Positions 40,723 through 48,629 of a DNA stretch of 48,629 nt are shown here, piece by piece. Under the pieces are notes generated by a model. The model saw only the letters and a list, made by a program, of their open reading frames with translations, was not told where the DNA came from and did not search any database. The stretch is from Crocosphaera sp. (GTDB lineage: Bacteria; Cyanobacteriota; Cyanobacteriia; Cyanobacteriales; Microcystaceae). The position numbers and the translations under genes are program-made. How positions within the stretch are numbered: position 1 is the stretch's first letter; each line of letters begins with the position of its first letter. The DNA lies in NCBI GenBank assembly GCA_030065205.1, contig JASJDN010000017.1:1-48629 (forward strand). The letters run 5' to 3'.

Positions 40723-42321
40723 ATGATGGAACTAAGCAGACGAGAAGCCTTGCAATGGGCCTTAGTTGGTGGGGGAACCCTCTTGTTTCCTTGGACAATA
40801 GCTAAACCCGCTTTTGCTCAATTCAGTCCCCAAATCCCTCGTTTTGAATTACCCTTTAAGACTCCTCCTGTCTTAAACCCAGTACGAAGTGATAGGGATA
40901 CAGATTACTACGAAATTACCCTAGAAAAAGCCTCTGTTGAAATTTTACCCGGATTAACTACCGAAATCTGGGGATACAATGGCATAACCCCTGGACCAAC
41001 CATTCGACAACGGGGAGGAACACAAAGCAGTGGAGGAAAAGAGTCCGTTGTTCGGTTTATTAATAAACTAGGTATGGATGCTCAAGGGGAAGAAATTCTT
41101 ACCACAACCCATTTACACGGGATGGCTTCTTTGCCACAATACGATGGTTACGCAGAAGACTACATTCCCTATAATTTTTTCAAAGACTACTTTTATCCGA
41201 ACGATCGCGCCGCCACCCTCTGGTATCATGACCATGCTCTTGATTTTACGGCCCGTAACGTCTATATGGGTTTAGCGGGAATGTATATTGTGGAGGATGA
41301 ATACGAACTAGACTTACCTCTACCCAAAGGAGAATACGATCTACCCCTGATTTTACAAGATAAACAGTTTGCCGTGGATGGATCTTTAATTGTTGATGAC
41401 AATAATCAAAAGAGTATCTATGGAGATGTGATGCTCGTCAATGGGGTTCCTTGGCCTCGTTTATCAGTAGAAAGAAGAAAGTATCGTTTTCGCATCCTCA
41501 ATGCTTCGGCCTCTCGTAACTATCATCTGGTTTTAAGTCGTTACCAAGAAGCTCAAAGTTTAGGAGATGAAATAATCGTTATCGGAAGTGATGGCGGTTT
41601 ATTGGGTTCTCCTGTCTTTCTAAAGGCTCCTTTTCAACCGTTACGAGTGGCCATGGCAGAACGTTACGAGATTATTATCGATTTTTCTGAGTATCCCCTC
41701 GGTTCACAAGTTTATCTGAGAAATATCGGTTTTACAGGAACCATTGACGTTGATACGCGATCGCATACGTTAATGCGCTTTGATGTGGTTAAAAATGCCT
41801 CAGATGACCCAGAACTTCCCTCCGTTTTACGACCGGTACAACCCATTGATATTCCCGCCAATGTTACTTATCGCAAGTTCCGCTTTGAACGCAACAATGG
41901 ACAGTGGAAGATTAATAATAAGACTTGGAGTAAAGAGCGAGTAGATGCTAACCCTCAACCGGGTGATGTGGAAGTTTGGGACTTAGTGAACCCGGGTAGC
42001 GGTTGGGTTCATCCCATACACATTCATTTGATTGATATGCAAATGCTGTGGAGAAATGGTCTGCCACCTCGTCCCTATGAACGGGGTTGGAAAGATGTGT
42101 TCCATCTGGGAGAATTTGAAACCGTTCGGGTGGTTGGCCGTTTCGGACGACGGGATGAGTCAGAGTTTGGAGAATTTATCAAAGGAAAATTTATGATGCA
42201 CTGTCATAATTTAGTCCATGAAGATCATTCCATGATGACTCAATTTGAAGTAGGAGAAGGAGGAGACGACCCCATTACAGGCGATCCGGCTAAACCCATC
42301 GAAGAGATGCGTCCTATCTAA
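40723..42321 (+). CDS. Multicopper oxidase, Tat-exported
   Basis: This 532-aa protein has a twin-arginine signal (SRREALQWALVGGGTLLF ... AFA, cleavage about residue 32). Copper ligands are in order: TTHLHGM (H130, H132), WYHDHA (H169, H171), HPIHIHLIDM (H430, H433, H435), HCHNLVHEDHSMM (H493, C494, H495, H499, M504). The type 1 copper axial ligand is Met. The domain lengths and THLHG / HPIHIH forms resemble CotA/bilirubin oxidase-like three-domain laccases. It would oxidise phenolics, bilins or metals in the periplasm. Two ATGs open the gene; 40726 is equally possible. A 258-base leader upstream shows no clear feature. Confidence 0.92.
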   Translation: MMELSRREALQWALVGGGTLLFPWTIAKPAFAQFSPQIPRFELPFKTPPVLNPVRSDRDTDYYEITLEKASVEILPGLTTEIWGYNGITPGPTIRQRGGTQSSGGKESVVRFINKLGMDAQGEEILTTTHLHGMASLPQYDGYAEDYIPYNFFKDYFYPNDRAATLWYHDHALDFTARNVYMGLAGMYIVEDEYELDLPLPKGEYDLPLILQDKQFAVDGSLIVDDNNQKSIYGDVMLVNGVPWPRLSVERRKYRFRILNASASRNYHLVLSRYQEAQSLGDEIIVIGSDGGLLGSPVFLKAPFQPLRVAMAERYEIIIDFSEYPLGSQVYLRNIGFTGTIDVDTRSHTLMRFDVVKNASDDPELPSVLRPVQPIDIPANVTYRKFRFERNNGQWKINNKTWSKERVDANPQPGDVEVWDLVNPGSGWVHPIHIHLIDMQMLWRNGLPPRPYERGWKDVFHLGEFETVRVVGRFGRRDESEFGEFIKGKFMMHCHNLVHEDHSMMTQFEVGEGGDDPITGDPAKPIEEMRPI

Positions 42322-42334
42322 ATTATCCTTAAAG

Positions 42335-42360
42335 ATGCTCCCCTTATCACAGGGGAGCAT
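42335..42360. terminator. Bidirectional intrinsic terminator hairpin
   Basis: ATGCTCCCC (42335-42343) and GGGGAGCAT (42352-42360) form a 9-bp stem with an 8-base loop. It is flanked by AAAG on the left and TGATATCAATAAAAAAC on the right. It lies between the multicopper oxidase and the convergent SGNH hydrolase gene and can end both transcripts. Confidence 0.75.
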
Positions 42361-42365
42361 TGATA

Positions 42366-43001
42366 TCAATAAAAAACCTGGGTATATTCTTGATTAAAAT
42401 TATGTTCTTTAATAACATTTAAAATGGCATTGACAATTTTTTGACCACCTTTGACCGAGGGTTCAATGGGGTTGGCATAGTCTTGAGATTCATTAAAAAC
42501 CAATCTTAAATCAATGAGAGGAAGACCTAATTGAAATGCTTGACGAATAATGACATCATTAAAGATAGTTAAGCCCGTCATAGCCAGTCGCTGTAACATT
42601 TTATCTGAATAATTGGGATGGTAAATAGTGCAGATAGTTATGGGAAGATGAAACCTTAACATTGATTTTAATAACTCTTGATATTTTTCCTCAAATTCCT
42701 CACGTAAGTTAGCAAGTTGGGAAAAGACTTGTGTCGAAGAATTTACCTTTTCATTGACAATATGAGAACAACTTAAGGCATCATTTCCACCCACACTCAG
42801 AACGAGGTGCGTTGAATCTTTTGGTAGGATCTTGAGTTGACTATAAATATCTTGGACTTTATGACCATCAACGGCCTTGAGGGTCGCTTTCCAAGTCTGC
42901 GGAAGGTGATTTTTTAACTGGGTAATAACATCAGGATTATTTTCTCCAACATAAGCAGCATTATCGAAAATTGAATCCCCTACAAGTATAATATGAGCCA
43001 T
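42366..43001 (-). CDS. SGNH/GDSL hydrolase family protein
   Basis: This 211-aa cytoplasmic protein has block I HIILVGDSIFDNAAY (S10), a region LVLSVGGNDALSC (block III Gly-Asn-Asp), and a C-terminal ANPIEPSVKGGQKIVNAIL in place of the usual D-x-x-H block V. The Ser and Asn-Asp are kept, but the catalytic His position is not evident. Activity may thus rely on another His (H54-like in DGHKVQD) or be lost. No signal peptide is visible. The substrate is unknown. Confidence 0.82.
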   Translation of the reverse strand: MAHIILVGDSIFDNAAYVGENNPDVITQLKNHLPQTWKATLKAVDGHKVQDIYSQLKILPKDSTHLVLSVGGNDALSCSHIVNEKVNSSTQVFSQLANLREEFEEKYQELLKSMLRFHLPITICTIYHPNYSDKMLQRLAMTGLTIFNDVIIRQAFQLGLPLIDLRLVFNESQDYANPIEPSVKGGQKIVNAILNVIKEHNFNQEYTQVFY

Positions 43002-43135
43002 TTTCTCCTTCTTTTTTGTTAGTATTAAGAAAAAACCAGACCTATGCTAGAAATAGTATTTCTTAAGGTCTGATGCTATATTCCCCAACTTCAAGGGATC
43101 GAATCAAGACACTAACTCTTGACTTGACGTTTTGT

Positions 43136-43441
43136 TTAATTACCATAAAGTTCCTCATCAAATTTTTCGATCGCTTTCCTATTGTAACGATGGGGAGGTG
43201 TCGGGTAAGTGACTTTTGACTTTTGTTTGGTGGTTTTAGTCGAAGAGTCTTTTTCCGTTTTGGGAGTGTTCTTAGACTCTGTTTTGTGGGATGGGACAAC
43301 GGTTTCTGTTGTCTCGGAAGATTTGGCCGGTTGTGCTGAGTTTTCTTGTGCTAAAACAATCGTTGAATTAAAAGTGGTTCCTAGGATGAGTAATATCAGA
43401 ACAACTAGCCGAACGATATACCGACTGAGTAGGGCTAACAC
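43136..43441 (-). CDS. Small secreted Ser/Thr/Lys-rich protein
   Basis: This 101-aa protein has a clear N-terminal signal (IVRLVVLILLILGTTFNSTI, then VLAQ cleavage near residue 31), followed by a low-complexity Ser/Thr/Lys/Glu stretch and a conserved-looking end (PTPPHRYNRKAIEKFDEELYGN within residues 80-101). The last 16 residues look folded or functional; the middle is a flexible linker. I do not recognise the family. A frame on the same strand at 43063-43299 is an overlapping shadow. Confidence 0.65.
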   Translation of the reverse strand: MLALLSRYIVRLVVLILLILGTTFNSTIVLAQENSAQPAKSSETTETVVPSHKTESKNTPKTEKDSSTKTTKQKSKVTYPTPPHRYNRKAIEKFDEELYGN

Positions 43442-43560
43442 GGCTTTTTCATTAACGTATTGGTTTTATCATTATAGCATTTTCACCTGGATTTCTGACA
43501 CAATCTGCCAGCCTAAAGTACAGAAGCTTTACAACAAAGTCAACTACTTGAAGTTTAAGT

Positions 43561-43566
43561 TATAAT
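43561..43566 (+). promoter_or_regulatory. TATAAT -10-like box upstream of the 29-aa gene
   Basis: A perfect TATAAT lies 45 bases before the GTG at 43606. No good -35 hexamer is found at 16-18 bases upstream, so this would be a weak or activator-dependent promoter. Confidence 0.4.
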
Positions 43567-43605
43567 CAAACTGTACAGTCTAGTATGATTACTGGAGTTA
43601 AGATA

Positions 43606-43695
43606 GTGAAAGACGCTCAAGATAGAGAAGTAATGTGGATTAGTGTAATTGTGTCGATGCTTTCTTTGTATGTTACGAGTTTAATTGCGTTTTAA
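43606..43695 (+). CDS. Candidate 29-aa single-span membrane peptide
   Basis: GTG at 43606 opens a 29-codon frame preceded by GGAG at 43594-43597 with an 8-base spacer, an excellent ribosome site. An in-frame ATG at 43585 would make it 36 aa. The peptide starts with a charged head (KDAQDREVM) and continues with one hydrophobic helix (WISVIVSMLSLYVTSLIAF). Small one-helix subunits are common in photosynthetic complexes, but it does not match PetG/L/M/N or PsbX-type sequences that I can recall. The short length keeps confidence limited. Confidence 0.5.
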   Translation: MKDAQDREVMWISVIVSMLSLYVTSLIAF

Positions 43696-43859
43696 CAGAA
43701 TGTTGGCAGAAGTCCCCACCTAAAATCTCTACAGCTAAAAACAAACTAGATAATGGTGGTTATGAATGCCAACCAATAAATAAACGGCGTAGCCTCCACT
43801 CTCAGTGATCTTGTGCTATGATGGCTAGTGGTTGCGACCCACCTGACCGACTAAAAGGC

Positions 43860-44146
43860 CACGCATTGCGTATAAAGTATGTACTAGCGGAGTTCAGGGA
43901 AAAGATTGCACAAGAATATAAAGTAGGCAGCAAGAGCATAAGTCCAAAGTGCAATCTCGACTAAAAGTAATAACTCTTGCGGAAGGCGAGAGTCTGCCTG
44001 TGGAGGCTGTGTAAGACCAAAATAAGACTTGTCTTGTGGAGGCGACGGCCAATGAGATGGGAAACCTCAAAGGCGAATAAAACCGTCCTAAGTCTTTGTT
44101 GAGTTGGAAGCCCCAACTATAACGGAGTTTAGTTGGGGTACTTCAC
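43860..44146 (+). mobile_element. Relic of an IS200/IS605-type element: right end and possible omega-RNA
   Basis: The segment ends in a hairpin (CCCCAACTA 44111-44119, TAGTTGGGG 44130-44138) inside GAAGCCCC...GGGGTACTTCAC, a form I know from right ends of cyanobacterial IS200/IS605 elements. Upstream, about 43968-44075 reads as a decayed protein-like frame with stops (ITLAEGESLPVEAV, CLVEATANEMGNLKG), which looks like the 3' end of a TnpB-type gene. In these elements that region is also transcribed as the guide RNA (omega-RNA). No intact tnpA or tnpB is present. The left boundary is uncertain. Confidence 0.5.
44111..44138 (+). ncRNA. Right-end hairpin, possible 3' part of a TnpB guide RNA
   Basis: This is a nine-base perfect stem with a 10-base loop, TAACGGAGTT. 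If the element encodes an omega-RNA, the guide would start a few bases after TACTTCAC, near 44147. This is inference from the known structure of IS605 elements. Confidence 0.35.
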
Positions 44147-44528
44147 TGTTATATTTTGACGATTGAGATTGAATTAATTTTGTGATGTGATTTTTTTTTA
44201 TCCAATTCAAAACTTTAGCAGTTGCAATTAATCTTTGATTAGCTAAAGTCTTCAGTATTAATTGAAAGTAAAACGAACGAAATAAACGAAAATAACTTAA
44301 ATTTTGGAATAAGGAACCGTTAGAGCAAAAGCGATACAGCGATCGCGGTTTGGTTGGATAGTAGATAAGTTCTCGGTCTATCAACAGAAAATTGACAGGG
44401 GAAAACCGTAGTATTTTGCGGACTAAACAGGGTTTATCTCCTTGATGTTTAGAGTAATCTTACCTAATAGAGATTTTTATGATAAAGTCTTGAGTTAATT
44501 GAGACTATCTTTAAAGTACGTTATTAAA
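44147..44528. other. Non-coding stretch before the MBOAT gene
   Basis: This AT-rich DNA holds one HIP1 octamer (44340). A minus-strand frame exists here but begins in flanking DNA and runs into the mobile-element end, so it is not convincing as a gene. GACTATCTTTAAAG and GATAAAGTC are weak candidates for a promoter; nothing else is evident. Confidence 0.5.
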
Positions 44529-46040
44529 ATGTTATTTAATTCGACAATTTTTATTTTAGGGTTCTTACCCCTGACTTTATTGGGTTTTTGGGGGTTAAGT
44601 CAGCTTCGTTTAACACAAGGGGTGACGATTTGGCTATTAATAAGTTCCCTATTTTTCTATTCTTACTGGAATATTTTTTCCCCCGCCGGGCAAGGACAAA
44701 CCATTGAATACATTTTTTTGATTATTTTATCTCTGGTAATTAACTACATTATAGGAACAGAAATTGCCCACTCAAAACAATCGAGTAACCGTGCCAAATT
44801 TTTCTTAATTGTAGGAACCATTTTGAATTTAGGTGTGATTGTTTATTATAAATATGCTAACTTTTTTCTAAACTCTATTAATTCTTTATTTTCGAGTAAT
44901 TATCAAATAGAAAACTTGATTTTACCCCTAGGAATTTCCTTTTATACGTTTACGCAAATTGCTTATTTGGTGGATGCTTATAGAGGAGAATTAAAAAAAG
45001 AAAATTATAACTTACCAACCTATGGTTTATTTATTCTTTTCTTTCCCCAATTAATTGCAGGGCCGATTCTTCGCCATGATGAACTGATTCCTCAACTACG
45101 TTCTTTAAAAAACAAAATTTTCTCTCCTAAAAATCTTGCATTAGGGTTGATTTTTTTTACCATTGGACTTTCTAAAAAAGTGATTATTGCTGACACTTTA
45201 TCCCCTTGGGTAGCCACCATATTTAATCATACCAGTTCCTTAACATTTCTTGAAGCTTGGGTCGGTGCCATTAGTTATACCTTACAATTATACTTTGATT
45301 TTTCAGGGTATTCTGATATGGCCATTGGACTAGGCTATATGTTTAATATTGTCCTACCCATTAACTTTAATTCCCCTTATAAAGCCACATCTATCAGTGA
45401 TTTTTGGAGACGTTGGCACATCACATTATCAAACTTTTTAAGAGACTATCTATACATTCCATTGGGGGGGAGTCGTCGCGGTGAAATTCGTAGATATGCT
45501 AACCTAATCATAACAATGTTATTAGGAGGATTATGGCATGGTGCCGGATGGACTTTTGTCATTTGGGGCGGATTACATGGTTTATATTTATCCATTAATC
45601 ATGGTTGGCGAAAATTAAATATTTCCCTTCCTCAATGGTTAGGTTGGATGATAACATTATTAGCTGTTATTTTTAGTTGGGTTATGTTTCGCGCTCAGAG
45701 TTTATCAGATGCAACAGAAATGGTGCAAGCTATGATAGGCATGAAAGGGATTATTATTCCTGGAGAAGTTCAAGGTAAGTTAGGTTTTTTAACTAATTTT
45801 GGATTAGAACTTAATTCCTGGAATAAATTCACCTACCTACCTAGTTTTAATGATAGTAAAGCCTTAAGTTTTGTGATTTTATTCCTGTTGATGATAGGAG
45901 TCTTAAAATTACCTAATAGTCAAGAAATTGTTGAAAAAGTAAAATTTTATCCTTTTTGGGCATTCCCATTAGGTTTACTGGCCACCTATTGTTTATTATC
46001 CCTCAATCGTGTTTCTGAATTTCTTTATTTCCAATTCTAA
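44529..46040 (+). CDS. MBOAT family O-acyltransferase (AlgI-like)
   Basis: This protein is 503 aa from ATG at 44529; a TTG at 44499 would add ten residues. It is a polytopic membrane protein. MLFNSTIFILGFLPLTLLGF is the typical start of AlgI/DltB-type proteins. The MBOAT core reads FDFSGYSDMAIGLGYMFNIV, FNSPYKATSISDFWRRWHIT, FLRDYLYIPLGGSRRGEIRR and LLGGLWHGAGWTFVIWGGLH, with the catalytic His in LWHGAG. Such enzymes move acyl groups across the membrane to O-acylate extracellular polysaccharide or other envelope polymers. The next gene encodes an AlgJ/AlgX-like partner. Confidence 0.92.
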   Translation: MLFNSTIFILGFLPLTLLGFWGLSQLRLTQGVTIWLLISSLFFYSYWNIFSPAGQGQTIEYIFLIILSLVINYIIGTEIAHSKQSSNRAKFFLIVGTILNLGVIVYYKYANFFLNSINSLFSSNYQIENLILPLGISFYTFTQIAYLVDAYRGELKKENYNLPTYGLFILFFPQLIAGPILRHDELIPQLRSLKNKIFSPKNLALGLIFFTIGLSKKVIIADTLSPWVATIFNHTSSLTFLEAWVGAISYTLQLYFDFSGYSDMAIGLGYMFNIVLPINFNSPYKATSISDFWRRWHITLSNFLRDYLYIPLGGSRRGEIRRYANLIITMLLGGLWHGAGWTFVIWGGLHGLYLSINHGWRKLNISLPQWLGWMITLLAVIFSWVMFRAQSLSDATEMVQAMIGMKGIIIPGEVQGKLGFLTNFGLELNSWNKFTYLPSFNDSKALSFVILFLLMIGVLKLPNSQEIVEKVKFYPFWAFPLGLLATYCLLSLNRVSEFLYFQF

Positions 46041-46063
46041 CTATATCAATCATACTTAAAATT

Positions 46064-47281
46064 ATGCCTAATTTGACTTTAGAAAAAACACACAGCAAAA
46101 AACAGTCAAAATCTGTGAAGGTTTTGCAGAAGACTGCTTATTTTAACTACTTGTTTTTAAGCACTGTAATACTAAGTATCTCTGGAATTAGTTTAGCTAA
46201 TTTTGTCGTCGATCCTTATGATATTTTCCGACATAATCAACCCTTTAACTCTCCCTTAACTAAACCAGAAAAATTAGATCACGGTCGCCTATATAAAACC
46301 ATAGATATCATTAACCTAAAACCCAATGTTATCTTACTGGGTTCTTCCCGAATGAAACAAGGCTTAAACCCAAATCATCCCGTTTTTTCTGATGATGAAA
46401 CTGTTTATAATTTAGGGATAGATGGTTCTAATATTTATGAACTCTTGCGTTATTTAGAACATAGTTATGTCAATCAACCTCAGTTAAAACAAGTCATTCT
46501 AGGAATCGATCATTATATGTTTAATGAGTTTGATAAACGGCAAGATGCTTTTATAGAAAAACGACTAAAAAAACGCCATATCACCCTCAAGGATTTATTC
46601 AATACTCTCTTGTCTCAAGATGCTTTAATGGCTACTAGGAACACTTTAATAGAAAATTGGAATCGTCCTGATAAAAAAGCCCCAGATTTAACCTATGGAG
46701 ATAACGGTTTTTTTCCCCATCGTTTTCCCAAAGATGGAAAAACAGCATGGAGATTTAGAAATATCATTGAGCAGTATTTTGGGTATCATGTTCAATATAA
46801 ATTATCTGAAGATCGATTCAATGCGTTTAAGAAAATTGTCGAATTTTGTCGTCAACATAACATCGAATTAATTGTCTTTATTTCCCCTTCCCATGCCACC
46901 CAATGGGAGGCATTAAAAGTCACAGATAGATGGGATAGTTTTGAGCAATGGAAACGAAAAATGGTACAACTAACTCCCGTTTGGGATTTTTCGGGCTATA
47001 ATTCCATCACAACTGAACCCATCAAAGATGTCATGAATAACTATGTTGATAACTCTCACTATACCCCTAAGATTGGTGAATTGGTGTTAAACCGAATTTT
47101 ATCCCATAATGTTGAACAAGTCCCTCAAGATTTCGGGGTTTTAATGACTCCAAAAAATATTGAGAAACATTTAGCTAACATTCGCACTGAGCGGGAAAAA
47201 TGGGCTAAGATGCGTCCTAATGAAGTACAGTTAGTCAAAACCCTAAAACGGAACTTCCAACCCGAACAAAAGTCACAATAA
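46064..47281 (+). CDS. AlgJ/DltD-like membrane-anchored SGNH-type protein
   Basis: This 405-aa protein has a single N-terminal membrane helix (YFNYLFLSTVILSISGISLA, about residues 28-47), then an outer domain with a Ser motif NVILLGSSRMKQGLNPNH that fits the SGNH fold (GSS). LIVFISPSHATQWEAL and, near the C-terminus, DNSHYTPKIGELVLNRIL could give the Asp-His pair (D-x-S-H). It follows the MBOAT gene by 23 bases. In alginate-type acetylation, an AlgI partner supplies the acyl group and an AlgJ/AlgX protein transfers it; this pairing suggests the same division. The polymer is unknown. Confidence 0.75.
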   Translation: MPNLTLEKTHSKKQSKSVKVLQKTAYFNYLFLSTVILSISGISLANFVVDPYDIFRHNQPFNSPLTKPEKLDHGRLYKTIDIINLKPNVILLGSSRMKQGLNPNHPVFSDDETVYNLGIDGSNIYELLRYLEHSYVNQPQLKQVILGIDHYMFNEFDKRQDAFIEKRLKKRHITLKDLFNTLLSQDALMATRNTLIENWNRPDKKAPDLTYGDNGFFPHRFPKDGKTAWRFRNIIEQYFGYHVQYKLSEDRFNAFKKIVEFCRQHNIELIVFISPSHATQWEALKVTDRWDSFEQWKRKMVQLTPVWDFSGYNSITTEPIKDVMNNYVDNSHYTPKIGELVLNRILSHNVEQVPQDFGVLMTPKNIEKHLANIRTEREKWAKMRPNEVQLVKTLKRNFQPEQKSQ

Positions 47282-47303
47282 ACATAAAATATTTTTATAT
47301 AAA

Positions 47304-48290
47304 ATGTTAGACCATCAATCCTTATCTTCAACGATGAATCTTACTCATTATCGTTTAGCGGTGTTAGTTCCCTGTCGCAATGAAAGCTTAACCATTACCC
47401 AAGTGGTTCAGCAGTTTCAAGAGAAATTACCCCAGGCCGATATTTACGTTTATGATAACCGCTCAACGGATGACACAGCAGACCAGGCCAAGTCTGCTGG
47501 TGCAATTGTTCGCTACGAACCCCTACCGGGAAAGGGTAATGTGGTGCGACGAATGTTTGCAGATATTGACGCGGATATCTATATTTTAGTGGATGGGGAT
47601 AATACCTACGAAGTGGATGCCATTCCTCACCTCATTGATAAATTGGTCAAGGAAAATTTAGATATGGTAGTGGGGGCCCGTCGTTCAGCAGTCGAGGATA
47701 AACAAGCGTATCGTTTGGGCCATCGTAGTGGTAATCTTTTTTTAACCGGAGTGGTCAAGTTTTTATTTGGCGCACAACTTAAAGATATGCTGTCAGGGTA
47801 TCGCGTCTTTTCCCGTCGGTTTGTGAAGTCTTTTCCCGCGCTTTCGAGTGGTTTTGAAATTGAAACAGAATTAACGGTACATACCCTAGAACTCAAAATA
47901 CCCTTCGCTGAAGAGTATACCCTTTATGGTTCTCGTCCGCCCGGTTCAGAAAGTAAATTAAAAACCTTCACCGATGGTTGGCGAGTTCTGGGAACGGCAG
48001 TGTTACTATTCAAAGAAGTGCGACCTTTCCTCTTTTTTGGGATTATTTCTGTTGGTTTAGCACTGGTTTCTATTATTTTTGGTCTGCCAATCTTTCTGAC
48101 TTATTTAAAGATAGGATTAGTTCCCCGATTTCCCACAGCCATTTTAGCCGCTTCGATTATGTTGTTAGCTTTTTTAAGCTTTACTTGTGGCTTAATTTTA
48201 GATTCTGTTGCCCGTGGCCGACGGGAGGTGAAGCGCATGGCTTATTTAGCCTATACTCTAACTCACGGGAGGACAAGTAGCAATGGCTGA
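47304..48290 (+). CDS. Family 2 glycosyltransferase with C-terminal membrane helices
   Basis: This 328-aa GT-A enzyme has an N-terminal half with LAVLVPCRNESLTITQVVQQ, DNRSTDDTADQAK (51-63), GKGNVVRRMF and the metal-binding DGDNTYEVDAIP (D97-D99). The later acceptor segment is LSGYRVFSRRFVKSFPALSS, GFEIETELTVH. Two membrane helices lie at the C-terminus (about 240-320). This layout is typical of polyprenyl-phosphate sugar transferases (dolichol-phosphate mannosyltransferase-like). It could supply a lipid-linked sugar for the polymer that MBOAT modifies. It overlaps the following small ORF by 8 bases (48283-48290). ATG at 47334 is also possible. Confidence 0.92.
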   Translation: MLDHQSLSSTMNLTHYRLAVLVPCRNESLTITQVVQQFQEKLPQADIYVYDNRSTDDTADQAKSAGAIVRYEPLPGKGNVVRRMFADIDADIYILVDGDNTYEVDAIPHLIDKLVKENLDMVVGARRSAVEDKQAYRLGHRSGNLFLTGVVKFLFGAQLKDMLSGYRVFSRRFVKSFPALSSGFEIETELTVHTLELKIPFAEEYTLYGSRPPGSESKLKTFTDGWRVLGTAVLLFKEVRPFLFFGIISVGLALVSIIFGLPIFLTYLKIGLVPRFPTAILAASIMLLAFLSFTCGLILDSVARGRREVKRMAYLAYTLTHGRTSSNG

Positions 48291-48514
48291 TGCACAAGGG
48301 CCAGTCACTGGGGAAACGATTGAACGTCGTGCCTTCTCCTTGGGTGCATTAACCGTTAACATGATCAATGACTTTGGTAATGTGACCCGTTACTTCTACG
48401 ATGGTATTACTCGTAAGGTACGAGAAGAACAGATATGATCGCATGAATAATCGTACCTTCAAGCGTTTACTCCATGATTTAGGTAATAGTGAACGGTTAA
48501 TGAGCTTCTTCTAA
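48283..48514 (+). pseudogene. Small frameshifted ORF overlapping the GT2 gene
   Basis: ATG at 48283 (GGGAGG at 48268-48273, good spacing) reads 51 codons: MADAQGPVTGETIERRAFSL, GALTVNMINDFGNVTRYFYD, GITRKVREEQI, then stop. The next frame continues protein-like without interruption: RYDRMNNRTFKRLLHDLGNS, ERLMSFF, stop at 48514. A one-base shift near 48430 would join both into about 77 residues. It is either a recent frameshift, a sequencing error or programmed shifting. I do not recognise the family. Confidence 0.5.
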
Positions 48515-48546
48515 GTAGGTAGGCATAATTAAAGATAAAATATTTG

Positions 48547-48612
48547 TAGGCCGATGCACTGCCCAAAACTATCTTCCTATCAAGGTTCTAGCTTTAATTG
48601 GCATTGCCCACA
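48547..48612. repeat. Probable GTAGGCCGATGCACTGCCC...GGCATTGCCCAC repeat, end of window
   Basis: CACTGCCC and GGCATTGCCCAC resemble the arms of the GGTGGGCAATGCC family at 39374, though in a rearranged order. The window stops soon after, so the full element cannot be judged. Confidence 0.4.
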
Positions 48613-48629
48613 TTATGCGTTTATTTATA

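Noticed and set aside
43063..43299. Minus-strand frame of 78 codons overlapping the small secreted protein
   Set aside because: Lys/Arg-rich product of a shifted frame of the same low-complexity stretch; no credible start.
43209..43565. Plus-strand frame of 118 codons opposite the small secreted protein gene
   Set aside because: It is the antisense of the low-complexity gene on the minus strand, with no ribosome site and no family likeness; the minus-strand gene has a signal peptide.
44088..44384. Minus-strand frame of 98 codons near the mobile-element relic
   Set aside because: It runs through the right-end hairpin on the opposite strand and has no recognisable motif; at best a gene interrupted by the element.
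1..48629. tRNA, rRNA, tmRNA or known riboswitch genes
   Set aside because: No cloverleaf, conserved T-loop or typical riboswitch core was recognised by eye; a covariance-model scan would be needed to exclude small RNAs.

Overview
The window is chromosomal DNA from a cyanobacterium, most likely a low-GC unicellular nitrogen-fixer type such as Crocosphaera/Cyanothece. This is inferred from protein resemblance, not from a search. The support is many HIP1 octamers (GCGATCGC, for example near 2587, 15870, 19422, 31441 and 38358), cyanobacterial families (CrtH carotene isomerase, Ycf23/DUF561, DUF760, ABA4-like, GUN4, a group 2 sigma factor) and the many dispersed palindromic repeats typical of these genomes. 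No rRNA, tRNA, CRISPR array or complete insertion sequence was found.

Layout. 1-2165: a PEP-CTERM secreted protein and small antitoxin-like or nuclease-like accessory genes (CopG/BrnA-like, Phd/YefM-like, Uma2). 2290-9870: phospholipid synthesis (pgsA), carotenoid isomerisation (crtH), a histidine-kinase-like protein without its histidine followed closely by an ABC1/UbiB kinase, a CocE/NonD hydrolase and a YbjN-like protein. 9994-18652: a TetR regulator, a response regulator, small conserved proteins, a GST, a UvrD-like helicase, a TPR/periplasmic-binding protein and a cytosine-deaminase-like amidohydrolase. 18976-25540: group 2 sigma factor, DUF760, MutY with a Nudix-like tail, an LD-carboxypeptidase, an MMADHC-like protein, an ABA4-like protein, and an NfeD/stomatin pair. 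25665-33547: a Trp-rich TPR protein, an MFS transporter, a 57-aa basic protein with nagB, ycf23, and a complete ECF-type transporter (S, fused A-A', T).

33548-39480 is the most accessory part. It holds repeats in inverted and nested arrangement, another Uma2 protein, a HicB-HicA pair and a 900-aa NACHT NTPase whose C-terminus carries a formylglycine-synthase-like segment and a GUN4 tetrapyrrole-binding domain. This fusion is the best candidate for an undescribed system. 39481-48629: a tandem RNase III-like protein lacking key acidic residues, a Tat-exported multicopper oxidase, an SGNH hydrolase, a small secreted protein, a candidate 29-aa membrane peptide, a decayed IS200/IS605-type right end (possible orphan omega-RNA), an MBOAT / AlgJ-like / GT2 group that probably modifies a surface glycan, and a small frameshifted ORF at the end.

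Functions are inferred from motifs read by eye. Start codons were re-chosen where a TTG or GTG start looked inferior to a nearby ATG.
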